A stretch of DNA of 64,000 bases from Vibrio sp. FE10 (GTDB lineage: Bacteria; Pseudomonadota; Gammaproteobacteria; Enterobacterales; Vibrionaceae). A program made the position numbers and the translations under genes. The DNA lies in NCBI RefSeq assembly GCF_030297155.1, contig NZ_AP028068.1, forward strand, positions 744,001 to 808,000, read 5' to 3'. A model generated the notes under the pieces. That model did not search any database, was not told where the DNA came from, and saw only the letters and a program-made list of their open reading frames with translations. Below, piece after piece: positions 17,568 to 26,220 of this stretch (position 1 is its first letter; the number at the start of each line of letters is the position of its first letter).

Positions 17568-19397
17568 TTATAGCTCTCGTACTACTCGGAATCCTAGGTA
17601 ATTGGCTGCGGTTGAAGGCGCGACATACAATTCATTAAAGACCTTAGCTTCTTCAGGTGAGAAGCTCCACGCTCCGCCTTTTGCTATACCTTTCTGAGTG
17701 GTTGTCCATTCCCATACGTTGCCAACCATGTCGTAGAAGCCCGTTGGCGTTGGTAAGAACGACTTAACCGGTGAAGTGCTGACGTTTGACCAAGGTGTGC
17801 CAGCCCAGCCTGTATTTGCTTTGCCAGACTTAAATTCGTTGCCCCACCAGAAGTTGGTATCTTGGCCTGCTCTTGCTGCCGCTTCCCACTCTTGTGGTGT
17901 TGGTAGACGATAAGTGAAGCCGGTGTTTTTAGACAACCAACGCGTATAAGCTTTGGCATCATTCTGGCTAACACAAACAACGGGAGAATCGTCCTGTTGT
18001 TTAAAGCCTGGGTTTTGCCAATGCTTGTCTGATACTGAGGTTATTTCTGCGTTTGTAAAGGTGTCGCAGGTATTCATTAACTCTGCGTCTGTCTCGTAGC
18101 CAGTACTTTCTGCAAACGCTTTAAAGTCTCGTACTCGTATTGGTGTCGCTGCAAGAGCGAAAGGCTTCTTAATGGTGACTTGCTGTGCGTTGTTTTCACC
18201 TAACAAGTAACGACCTGAACCAACCACGATCATTTCTGGGCTTTGAGCGTTGGCTTTCATTGGGTCAGCGAACTTGGTGCCAACACTCAATGAGTTTTGT
18301 TTCGCTCGCAGAACCGCTCTGAGGTTGTGATCGCGAGCGATTTTCAATTCTTGATGGAAAGAAAGGTAGCCTTCTTTCTCGATAGTGATCATGTGCTGAC
18401 CAGTAGGTAACATCACCTCAACGGGTGTGCTGCCATATTTCACGCCGTTGATAGAAACCTTGTCGTTGTACTGGTTTGAACGAACCACCAAGTTAACCCA
18501 AGCGACTTCTTTTTGCTGATCGTTGGCTTGTTGCTCGCTTTGCGTGAAACAGTTAGATGATTGAATACCCAGCAGACGGCAAGGTGTGTTCTTGTCTGGG
18601 CGAGTTTCTAGATTCGCTGCAATTACCGCTCGGTAACGGTTATCTTCGGAGAAGCCTGAGGATTTCACTTTGTGTTGCAAGACATGAATATTCAATGAAG
18701 CAGACGCTAGGTGCTCTTTCACGGCTTTCGATTCAGTCGCGTTGTCTACGAGGCTATGTTGGAATTGCTTTACGGCTTTTTGAAGTGCCAAGGTTACGGT
18801 TTGGTCTGAACACTGCGCCAGTGTCATGTCGCTGCTACAACGATTGGTAAAGCTGACTGTTTGCTCTTGTGTTTGAGTGATCTCGTTTCTTAGTCGCTCG
18901 GCTCTTGCTCTTAGCTTGTCTTGATTGAGATTTGCGATTGAAGCTTCTGCTGCCGTTTTCTCTGCTTGAATAGCCTCGAGTTCCATCACCAAGCCTTGCT
19001 GTTTCTGTTCAGAATCAGACATCGCAAGCTTGTTCTCTTTTACGGTTTTCCAAGCCCCTTGGAAAGCGTTTTGAGCGAGTGAAATATCAAAGTCAGGTTC
19101 ATCAATCATACGAGCGTAATCTTGCTCTAGGTTTGCTTTCGCTTTTGCTAGGTCTTGTTCTGCTTTAGCGGTCAGCTTTGCTACACGCGCAGATTGCTGT
19201 GCATGGTTATCGACTTGATTTTGTTTGTCTGCGAGCTTTTTCTCGACAGCCGTTAAGTCGGCATGCTTTTCGAAAAGCGAGCTTTCAATGTCGGTGACCG
19301 ATGACGTGATCGCTGGTGGTGTTGCTTCAGCGAAAACAGCCGGTGTTATTAAGCAGGGAGCAAGTGCAAATAGTAGAGCTGGAAAACCTTGGCGCAT
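17568..19397 (-). CDS. Exported PEGA plus formylglycine-generating-enzyme-fold protein
   Basis: This 609-residue protein has a signal peptide ending near VFAEA (residue 24) and a long charged coiled coil (about 30-190). A PEGA domain follows (GVKYGSTPVEVMLPTG, about 322-370). The C-terminal FGE-sulfatase/SUMF1 fold (about 385-609) shows MIVVGSGRYLLG, RLPTPQEWEAAARAG and GNVWEWT, and ends GFRVVREL. SUMF1-fold proteins may be enzymes or binding scaffolds, and I see no sulfatase nearby. It probably acts in the periplasm or envelope. A shorter paralogue lies immediately upstream on the same strand. Function unknown. Confidence 0.82.
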   Translation of the reverse strand: MRQGFPALLFALAPCLITPAVFAEATPPAITSSVTDIESSLFEKHADLTAVEKKLADKQNQVDNHAQQSARVAKLTAKAEQDLAKAKANLEQDYARMIDEPDFDISLAQNAFQGAWKTVKENKLAMSDSEQKQQGLVMELEAIQAEKTAAEASIANLNQDKLRARAERLRNEITQTQEQTVSFTNRCSSDMTLAQCSDQTVTLALQKAVKQFQHSLVDNATESKAVKEHLASASLNIHVLQHKVKSSGFSEDNRYRAVIAANLETRPDKNTPCRLLGIQSSNCFTQSEQQANDQQKEVAWVNLVVRSNQYNDKVSINGVKYGSTPVEVMLPTGQHMITIEKEGYLSFHQELKIARDHNLRAVLRAKQNSLSVGTKFADPMKANAQSPEMIVVGSGRYLLGENNAQQVTIKKPFALAATPIRVRDFKAFAESTGYETDAELMNTCDTFTNAEITSVSDKHWQNPGFKQQDDSPVVCVSQNDAKAYTRWLSKNTGFTYRLPTPQEWEAAARAGQDTNFWWGNEFKSGKANTGWAGTPWSNVSTSPVKSFLPTPTGFYDMVGNVWEWTTTQKGIAKGGAWSFSPEEAKVFNELYVAPSTAANYLGFRVVREL

Positions 19398-19596
19398 GAT
19401 GGGCTACTTCAATCGTAATTTAGGTTAATCAAATATTCTAAACGAAAACGCCATTTCGTCTGAAGCTACTGTTTATAAAGATCATACAGTTTATAACTAT
19501 CAACAAAATGGCGAGTATTCATTCAGCTTTGTGAAACAGGCACGGCTATTTCAATCTCAACGGGCTTAGCTGTTTATATCGGATTTAATACCCGAC

Positions 19597-20712
19597 TTAG
19601 CTTTGCTTACTAGGAAGAAGCTTAACCCAGATGGTATCGCTACCATTGATGGTGACAGAGCGGTTGTAAGATTCGTAACCCTGTTTTGAAATGGTTACTT
19701 GGTGACGTCCGCTTGGTAGTGCAACCTCAATTGGTGTGCTGCCATACTTGATGCCGTTGATGGTGACTGAATCATTGTACTGATCAGAACGAACGGTCAC
19801 ATTTGCCCACTGCTTGTCATTTTTCTTAACGACAGCGGCTTGGCTGCCTGTTAAACAGTAACGCGTAGACACGTTCAACAAGTTACAAGCGGCAATGGCT
19901 TCAGGTTTCGCTTGAAGCTGAGCTTGTATCTGCATGAAGTATGCGTTGTTGCCAGAGAAACCACTCTTGATTGCTTGGCTGTCTTGAACATGAATGTTCA
20001 GTTGAACACCCTGCAAGTTTTGCTTCGCGAGTGTGCTTTCTGTGAGCTGCTCAAGTAATTGGCTCTTGAACGTTTGAACGGCTTTTTGGTTCGTTAGGTG
20101 TTTACCTTGAGATGTACATTCACCGAGTGTCATTGTTGATGCACAAGTCGTGGTGTAGCTGGTTTCAAGAACCGCACTTTCACGAAGTTCTGTTGCGATA
20201 CGCTTAACGCGAGCTTCAACCTTTGATTCTCTCAAGTTAGCCAGCTCATTATTAAGACGCGCTTGCTTTTGCTTGATTTGAGAAAGGTGAATTTCACCCT
20301 CGTTCATCGCTTGTTGGTTATCTAGCTGAGACGATTGATTCTCTTTAACGGCCGCCCAAGCATCTTGGTAGCTTTTCTGGAAAGAGGCCAAATCAGTTTC
20401 TGGATCTTCAAGTAAGCGACTGTACTGTTTGTCGAGTACAGACTTAGCTCTGTTACGTTTTGCCTTAAGTTCTTCACCTTCGCGCAACAACTTACTATTT
20501 TTATTTTGTAGTTGTTTTAGGTTTTCAGTCGCCGATACTTTGGTTGCTGAAATACGCTCAATATCTGAGTTTTTCTCTGTTAGCTTTGCATCGATAGCTG
20601 AAACGGGATCGACTTGATTCAGTTCTTCAGCGGATACCGATGCAGATACCCAAAGTGGGGATAGCGCAAGTAAAAGCGCTGAAATTCGAAAGTTAGTCAT
20701 AGGTCCCTGCAA
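19597..20712 (-). CDS. Exported coiled-coil PEGA-domain protein, paralogue of the next gene
   Basis: The 371 residues repeat the plan of the 609-residue protein downstream: signal peptide (ending near VSAEE), coiled coil, a Cys-containing segment (TTCASTMTLGECTSQG here, TNRCSSDMTLAQCSDQ there), and a PEGA domain (GIKYGSTPIEVALPSG, about 316-360). It stops where the SUMF1 fold would begin. The start may be the fifth codon (MTNFRIS, 20700). The pair probably arose by duplication with gain or loss of the C-terminal domain. The gap to the next gene is 199 bases, so a separate promoter is possible. Function unknown. Confidence 0.75.
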   Translation of the reverse strand: MQGPMTNFRISALLLALSPLWVSASVSAEELNQVDPVSAIDAKLTEKNSDIERISATKVSATENLKQLQNKNSKLLREGEELKAKRNRAKSVLDKQYSRLLEDPETDLASFQKSYQDAWAAVKENQSSQLDNQQAMNEGEIHLSQIKQKQARLNNELANLRESKVEARVKRIATELRESAVLETSYTTTCASTMTLGECTSQGKHLTNQKAVQTFKSQLLEQLTESTLAKQNLQGVQLNIHVQDSQAIKSGFSGNNAYFMQIQAQLQAKPEAIAACNLLNVSTRYCLTGSQAAVVKKNDKQWANVTVRSDQYNDSVTINGIKYGSTPIEVALPSGRHQVTISKQGYESYNRSVTINGSDTIWVKLLPSKQS

Positions 20713-21041
20713 CTTGTAGATTGAAAATTGGCTCGTTAATAAAGTGTCTACTTCCTAGTTGTGAGTCACTAGTTATTAGCAATTAACACAGTACCCGTCT
20801 TTATACCGTTTTATTGCTATCCAATCTACTCAAAAGCCAAGTTTCGGTACTTCGGATACACTTTTTGCAGGTTTATCGCCAATTATTTGAGCTATATAAG
20901 AAAATTTATTCATTATGCTGAGGCGACAAAGTATTTATTGGGGACATGGTTTTACTTGTTGGTGTGCCTGCTTGTATGAGGTGCTTGTAAGCCCCTAAAC
21001 TCACCGGAACGATTGGTTTTACAATGGCCGTAGTTTGTACA
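20713..21041. other. Intergenic DNA before the ATGATCA cluster
   Basis: This is the rest of a 482-base gap. It must contain the promoter of the minus-strand PEGA gene. A minus-strand frame of 63 codons covers 20906-21097, but it has no ribosome binding site and no recognisable product. The sequence at 21018-21040, next to the repeats, could be part of a longer RctB site, which I cannot confirm. Confidence 0.4.
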
Positions 21042-21129
21042 CTCTTGATCATCTTTCCGGAGGCATGATCAAGAGGATCGTAACGATGATCATGCATCTA
21101 AGGTCGGAAATAGCTCTGATGATCATTTA
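21042..21129. repeat. Cluster of four ATGATCA repeats, possible RctB-binding iterons
   Basis: Within 88 intergenic bases there are ATGATCAAGAG on the minus strand (21052-21042), ATGATCAAGAG on the plus strand (21065-21075), ATGATCATGCA (21086-21096) and ATGATCATTTA (21119-21129). Each contains a Dam site, GATC. From memory the RctB 11/12-mers of the Vibrio chromosome 2 origin have this kind of core, and a second RctB-binding locus away from the origin has been reported in V. cholerae. The match is inference. The block also lies 66 bases upstream of the AraC-type gene, so it could be a regulator site for that gene. Confidence 0.5.
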
Positions 21130-21194
21130 CAAATTCATCTTATGAAGATTTCAGAGTATTATTCTTAGTATGTCGACCTGAATATTTTGCTGTC

Positions 21195-22019
21195 ATGCCA
21201 AAACCTTTACCTTTTCCAAATCTAGATTTGTCCCCGCTAGGCCTTACTGGCCCTCGCCCCGCAGAGATCATTACACTGCCATCGCATATGGATTGTCATG
21301 AACACCACTATTCTCAGGTGGTGATAGGTTTAAAAGGTCAGGCGGAATTTGAAGTCAGTGGTAAAGGCAATCTGGTTGGGCCCGGACAGGGTTGTGTGGT
21401 TACCGCTAGCTCTGATCATGCTTTCGGTGGAGTCGTCGGTCAGTCGGATATCTTGGTGCTTAATATGCCAATGCCGAGCGATGATGACCCTTTGATGTTA
21501 GAGAAGATAAACCAACTGGCATCATCCAACATCTATTTTCAATTAGATGCGCAAATTCAAAAACTTATTCACATGTTGGTGCAAGAGATGCAGGCGAGCC
21601 CTGATGATTTGTTATTGAGCCGCGCGTGCAATGACACGGTGGTTGCGCTGTTACAGAGACACATCTCGGCATTTGAAACCTCGATTAAAGACTCTCGTTT
21701 TGATCTAGAAGCGTTGGATCGCTATATCGAGCAACATTTAGCAAACAAAATCTCTGTGGCGCAATTGGCGGGCAGTGTGTTCTTGGGTGAAAGCCAGTTC
21801 CACATGCTCTTCAAAGATCAAATGGGCATTACCCCACACCAATATGTTTTAGGTAAGCGTATCGACCGCTCTCGACGCCTTATTGAGCAAGGGAATCTTA
21901 GCCTTGGTCAGGTCGCTGAACTGGCTGGTTTCTCCGGTCAATCTTCCTTTACTCACACCTTTTCTCGCCTTCAAGGCATGTCACCATCTCAATACAAAAA
22001 GCAAATTTCTGTTAAATAA
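21195..22019 (+). CDS. putR: AraC-family regulator, probably of the put operon
   Basis: The 274 residues comprise an N-terminal cupin-like sensing domain (about 20-100, with HEHHYSQVVIGLKG) and two C-terminal helix-turn-helix motifs (about 175-272; KISVAQLAGSVFLGESQFHMLF and LGQVAELAGFSGQSSFTHTF), ending GMSPSQYKKQ. The gene is on the same strand as putA, 181 bases upstream. In V. vulnificus an AraC-type activator, PutR, controls putAP, and the position suggests the same role here. The regulator class is certain; the gene name is from context and memory. Confidence 0.7.
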   Translation: MPKPLPFPNLDLSPLGLTGPRPAEIITLPSHMDCHEHHYSQVVIGLKGQAEFEVSGKGNLVGPGQGCVVTASSDHAFGGVVGQSDILVLNMPMPSDDDPLMLEKINQLASSNIYFQLDAQIQKLIHMLVQEMQASPDDLLLSRACNDTVVALLQRHISAFETSIKDSRFDLEALDRYIEQHLANKISVAQLAGSVFLGESQFHMLFKDQMGITPHQYVLGKRIDRSRRLIEQGNLSLGQVAELAGFSGQSSFTHTFSRLQGMSPSQYKKQISVK

Positions 22020-22112
22020 AAAAACAAAACGGCATATTATATTAAAGTTTCATATGTGACCTTGTGTTTGTTTTGTTAATAAAGCGAGTTTTTAGCAAAA
22101 AACTCGGAGTTT

Positions 22113-22142
22113 TTGACAAGTAATCCTTATATACTCTAAATA
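22113..22142 (+). promoter_or_regulatory. Candidate putA promoter
   Basis: TTGACA (22113-22118) and TAAATA (22137-22142) are separated by 18 bases. Just upstream is an A/T-rich hairpin (GAGTTTTT-AGC-AAAAAACTC, about 22085-22105) that may end the regulator transcript. Only the -35 match is strong. Confidence 0.4.
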
Positions 22143-22200
22143 CACTGCAGCCATTGTAGAGATCCCGAACTCTTTTCGGGTGTGAGATTAAGGAAAACGC

Positions 22201-25200
22201 ATGTTTACAGCTACTGATGTGTTAAAGCCAGAATTCAACGAGCAGTCGCTTGATGATCTTTGGACGCTTATCTCACCATTATATATGGTGGATGAAACCC
22301 AATGGCTAGAGCAACTTCTGCCGCTAGCTACCCCTTCTGAGTCTGAAAAGCAGCAAATTGCAGACAAAACGACGTCGTTGATTGAGTCTATCCGTGCGGA
22401 TAAAACATCCATTCAGATGATCGACGCCTTGTTGCTTGAATACAGTTTAGATACTCAAGAAGGCATCTTGCTAATGTGTCTGGCGGAAGCCTTGATGCGT
22501 ATTCCTGATTCGGCAACGGCTGATGCACTGATTCGCGACAAACTTAGCGTTGCGGATTGGAAATCTCACCTGAAGAATTCTGACTCAGTTTTTGTTAACG
22601 CATCAACTTGGGGCCTAATGCTAACAGGCAAGGTGGTTGGACTTTCATCTAACGAGCAGAGTGCAGGTCAAGCAGTAAACCGTTTAGTGAACAAGCTTTC
22701 TGAGCCGGTGATTCGTAAAGCGATGCACCAAGCGATGAAGGTAATGGGTCACCAATTCGTTCTTGGCCGCAGCATTGCTGAAGCGCAAAAGAACGGTAAG
22801 TCTATGCGTGACAAAGGTTTTACCTACTCATACGACATGCTAGGTGAAGCGGCACTGACCACTGCAGACGCAAACAAATACTTCAAAGATTACCTCATGG
22901 CGATTGAAGCCGTAGGTCGAGACACCTATGTCTCTTCAAAATCGAGCCCAGCTCCATCTGTATCTATCAAGCTTTCTGCGCTTCATCCACGTTACGAAGT
23001 AGCGAATGAAGAACGTGTATTGACGGAACTTTGCGACACGCTAGAGCAGCTATTGCGCCGAGCAGTAGAGCTCGATGTTGCAATTACGATTGATGCTGAA
23101 GAAGCGGATCGCCTAGAGCTTTCTCTTAAATTATTCGAAAAACTGTACCGCACTGACCTTGTAAAAGGTTGGGGTAAATTTGGTCTGGTTATTCAAGCTT
23201 ACTCAAAGCGTGCACTACCGGTTCTAGTATGGCTAAACCGCTTAGCGAAAGAGCAGGGTGATTTAATCCCGCTTCGTTTAGTGAAAGGCGCTTACTGGGA
23301 TAGTGAAATCAAATGGTCACAACAAGCTGGCTTTACTGATTATCCCGTTTACACGCGTAAAGAAGCGACAGACGTAGCTTACCTTGCATGTGCGCGTTAC
23401 CTACTGAGCCCAAGTGTTCGTGGCAATATCTTCCCGCAGTTTGCGAGCCACAATGCTCACACGGTTTCTGCTATCGCAGTGATGACTGAGCACAAAGACT
23501 TTGAATTCCAACGCTTACACGGCATGGGTGATTCTCTTTACAACCATGCGATGGAAGCTTACCAACAGTCGGTACGTATCTACGCACCGGTTGGCAGCCA
23601 TAAAGACCTACTGCCATACCTAGTACGTCGCTTGCTAGAAAACGGTGCAAACAGCTCGTTTGTACACCGTCTTGTGGATGCGCGTTGCCCTGTGGCAGAG
23701 CTGACTCAACACCCTGTCGATATGCTTCTGGCATTCGATACATTGCACAACACCAAGATTCCATTGCCACCGGCCGTATTCCCTGAGCGTAAAAACTCCT
23801 ACGGTGTGAACATTGATATCGAGAGTGAAGCGCATCAGTTTGAAGCACAGGTAAAAACATTCCTTAACAATCAATGGACTGCTGGCCCTGTGATCAACGG
23901 TGAATCTCTTGCCGAAAGCATGATCAAGGCTGATCAGAACGTTGAGCAAGTAACCGCACCTTACGATCGTCGTATTAATGTGGGTCAGGTGGCTTTCGCT
24001 AACCTTGATCATGTTTCCGCAGCGATCACTGGCGCAGACGCGGCATTCGTTGATTGGAACGCGACTTCGGTTGAAACCAAAGCGGCTGCACTTGATAAGC
24101 TGGCTGACCTGATGGAAGACAACCTGGCTGAGCTGGTGGCGATTTGTCATCAAGAAGCGGGTAAGACAATTCACGATAGTGTTGATGAAGTACGTGAAGC
24201 GGTCGACTTCTGTCGTTACTACGCAAAGCAAGCTGACAACCTACAAGGTTTCGAACTAAAAGGTTTTGACGGCCAAACACGAATCGCTTCTCGACAAGGT
24301 CGTGGTGTGTTCGTTTGTATCAGCCCTTGGAACTTCCCTCTCGCCATCTTCCTTGGCCAAATTACAGCGGCACTAGTGGCGGGTAACACGGTTGTGGCGA
24401 AGCCTGCCGAGCAAACAAGCTTGATTGCAGCTCGCGCAGTTGAACTGATGAATGAAGCAGGCTTCCCTGCTGGCACGATTCAGTTACTACCAGGTCGCGG
24501 TGCTGAGATCGGTAGCGCACTTACAAGCCATGATGCGATTGCTGGCGTTGCCTTTACGGGTTCAACACCAACAGCGCAACGTATCAACGTGTCACTGGCA
24601 AGTCGCAATGCTAAACCTGTTCCGTTTATCGCGGAAACAGGTGGTCAGAACGCAATGATCGTCGACAGTACCGCACTGCCTGAACAAGTGGTTCGTGATG
24701 TGATTCGTTCTGCGTTTGCTTCTGCAGGCCAACGTTGTTCTGCACTGCGTGTGCTTTACATCCAAGAAGATATTGCAGACCGCGTGGTTGGATTGATTCA
24801 CGGTGCAATGGACGAGCTGAGTGTTGGTATCCCACATCTTCATAAAACGGATGTTGGTCCTGTTATCGATCAAAATGCGAAACAGAAGTTGTTGGCTCAC
24901 TTAGAAAACATGACCAATACCCAGAAGAAAGTAGCTCAACTTTCTTTAGGTTCTGATTGTGAACATGGTGACTTTGTTCCACCAAGTGCATTTGAAATCG
25001 ATGACATCAGCTGTTTGAAAGAAGAACAGTTTGGCCCTGTGCTGCACATCGTTCGCTTCAAAGCGAGTGAGTTAACGCAAGTGGTAGAGCAAATTAACCA
25101 AACGGGCTTTGGCTTAACCATGGGTATTCACAGCCGTAACGAGACAACTTACCGTTGGATCGAAAAGCACGTGCGCGTGGGTAACTGCTACATCAACCGT

Positions 25201-25338
25201 GACCAAGTAGGCGCTGTTGTTGGTGTTCAACCATTTGGCGGTCAAGGTTTGTCGGGTACAGGCCCTAAAGCGGGTGGTCCTCACTACCTATATCGCTTTA
25301 CTGATGTTCATTTTTCTCAATCACAAGACAAGGCATAA
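22201..25338 (+). CDS. putA: Bifunctional proline dehydrogenase / P5C dehydrogenase PutA
   Basis: PutA oxidises proline to glutamate in two steps: an FAD proline dehydrogenase, then an NAD-dependent delta-1-pyrroline-5-carboxylate dehydrogenase. The 1,045 residues lack the N-terminal ribbon-helix-helix domain of E. coli PutA, so this form should not repress its own gene. The PRODH barrel (about 170-480) shows LVKGAYWDSEIK. The ALDH domain (about 570-1040) has SPWNFPLAIF, catalytic Glu812 (AETGG) and nucleophile Cys846 (AGQRCSA). The C-terminus ends right after the ALDH fold (GPKAGGPHYLYRF). The missing tail is encoded by the next gene, 11 bases downstream. Confidence 0.96.
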   Translation: MFTATDVLKPEFNEQSLDDLWTLISPLYMVDETQWLEQLLPLATPSESEKQQIADKTTSLIESIRADKTSIQMIDALLLEYSLDTQEGILLMCLAEALMRIPDSATADALIRDKLSVADWKSHLKNSDSVFVNASTWGLMLTGKVVGLSSNEQSAGQAVNRLVNKLSEPVIRKAMHQAMKVMGHQFVLGRSIAEAQKNGKSMRDKGFTYSYDMLGEAALTTADANKYFKDYLMAIEAVGRDTYVSSKSSPAPSVSIKLSALHPRYEVANEERVLTELCDTLEQLLRRAVELDVAITIDAEEADRLELSLKLFEKLYRTDLVKGWGKFGLVIQAYSKRALPVLVWLNRLAKEQGDLIPLRLVKGAYWDSEIKWSQQAGFTDYPVYTRKEATDVAYLACARYLLSPSVRGNIFPQFASHNAHTVSAIAVMTEHKDFEFQRLHGMGDSLYNHAMEAYQQSVRIYAPVGSHKDLLPYLVRRLLENGANSSFVHRLVDARCPVAELTQHPVDMLLAFDTLHNTKIPLPPAVFPERKNSYGVNIDIESEAHQFEAQVKTFLNNQWTAGPVINGESLAESMIKADQNVEQVTAPYDRRINVGQVAFANLDHVSAAITGADAAFVDWNATSVETKAAALDKLADLMEDNLAELVAICHQEAGKTIHDSVDEVREAVDFCRYYAKQADNLQGFELKGFDGQTRIASRQGRGVFVCISPWNFPLAIFLGQITAALVAGNTVVAKPAEQTSLIAARAVELMNEAGFPAGTIQLLPGRGAEIGSALTSHDAIAGVAFTGSTPTAQRINVSLASRNAKPVPFIAETGGQNAMIVDSTALPEQVVRDVIRSAFASAGQRCSALRVLYIQEDIADRVVGLIHGAMDELSVGIPHLHKTDVGPVIDQNAKQKLLAHLENMTNTQKKVAQLSLGSDCEHGDFVPPSAFEIDDISCLKEEQFGPVLHIVRFKASELTQVVEQINQTGFGLTMGIHSRNETTYRWIEKHVRVGNCYINRDQVGAVVGVQPFGGQGLSGTGPKAGGPHYLYRFTDVHFSQSQDKA

Positions 25339-25349
25339 GGAGCAGTATC

Positions 25350-26054
25350 ATGGTTCATCAAGTGACAGGTTTTTCTGATGCTTTGTTAGCGTGGGAACAA
25401 TGGAATCTTACCGACTTTGATCATAAGAGTGCTCAGGTACTTTCATTTAAATCAGAGATCGAGAGTCAATCTAAGCCTTTGGCGGCGGTGGCGACTTATC
25501 ATCTAGAGCAAGCGTCTGCGCTGCTTTCTGAACATCATCTAATGGCTGGTCCTACGGGCGAAACCAATGAGCTGTATGCCGCTGGTCGCGGTGTGGCTTT
25601 GGTGATTGTTGATGATTGCGAAGAGAAAGTGCCTGCACTGCAAACCGCAATGGCGATGATTACTGCTGCGCTATTGGCTGGTAACAGCGTTCAGTTGTGC
25701 AGTGATGATGTGCAGTTCAACACATTAATTGCAGATGCCGCGAAACAAGCGAATCTGCCAACGAACTTGGTACAAGTTGCCTCGTATGACGCTGCTCAAC
25801 AGCTGCTGTCTTGCGATGTACGAAGTGCAGGTTACGTCGGTAATTCACAAACGGCTCAAGCTATCAATTTACAACTTGCTAAGCGTGACGGTGCAATCGT
25901 CGGTTTAGTAGCTGAAACGGATCTGACCGCAATGAATGTTGCTAATGATCCACACCTATCGCTGCGCTTCATTACCGAGCGTACGCGAACTATAAATATA
26001 ACAGCCGTGGGCGGTAACGCGACCTTGCTCGAACTTGGAAGCGAAGCTCACTAA
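25350..26054 (+). CDS. Stand-alone C-terminal (ALDH-superfamily) domain of PutA
   Basis: The 234 residues match the C-terminal part of long PutA proteins as I recall E. coli PutA: MAGPTGETNELY aligns with the LLPGPTGERN region, and ERTRTINITAVGGNATLLELG aligns with the extreme C-terminus. In long PutA this non-catalytic ALDH-like domain and its terminal flap close the substrate tunnel. Such genes are often labelled P5C dehydrogenase, but there is no catalytic Cys or Glu motif here, so I do not expect activity. The gene sits 11 bases after putA with its own ribosome binding site (AAGGAG), and putP follows. It probably binds PutA in trans. Confidence 0.85.
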   Translation: MVHQVTGFSDALLAWEQWNLTDFDHKSAQVLSFKSEIESQSKPLAAVATYHLEQASALLSEHHLMAGPTGETNELYAAGRGVALVIVDDCEEKVPALQTAMAMITAALLAGNSVQLCSDDVQFNTLIADAAKQANLPTNLVQVASYDAAQQLLSCDVRSAGYVGNSQTAQAINLQLAKRDGAIVGLVAETDLTAMNVANDPHLSLRFITERTRTINITAVGGNATLLELGSEAH

Positions 26055-26220
26055 CCTTCAGTAAATCTGGCTCTAAAGACTTTTGGTTTTTTCCATTTTG
26101 GGAGTTATCCATTGGTATTTGGAGCCATAATCCCTAATTCAATGTATTCGCTTACCTTTACGGTGAGTGCATTGCATCGAATTAGGCATGGAAGGCTTTC
26201 TACAAAATGAGGACTATCAA

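Noticed and set aside
20906..21097. 63-codon minus-strand frame in the gap before the AraC-type gene
   Set aside because: No ribosome binding site, no recognisable product, and its 5' part is made of the ATGATCA repeats.
23635..24231. 198-codon minus-strand frame opposite putA
   Set aside because: Antisense shadow of a strongly supported gene; its product resembles nothing and follows putA codon structure.
25350..26054. A second, active P5C dehydrogenase
   Set aside because: The sequence aligns with the non-catalytic C-terminal domain of PutA and has neither the catalytic Cys nor the Glu motif.
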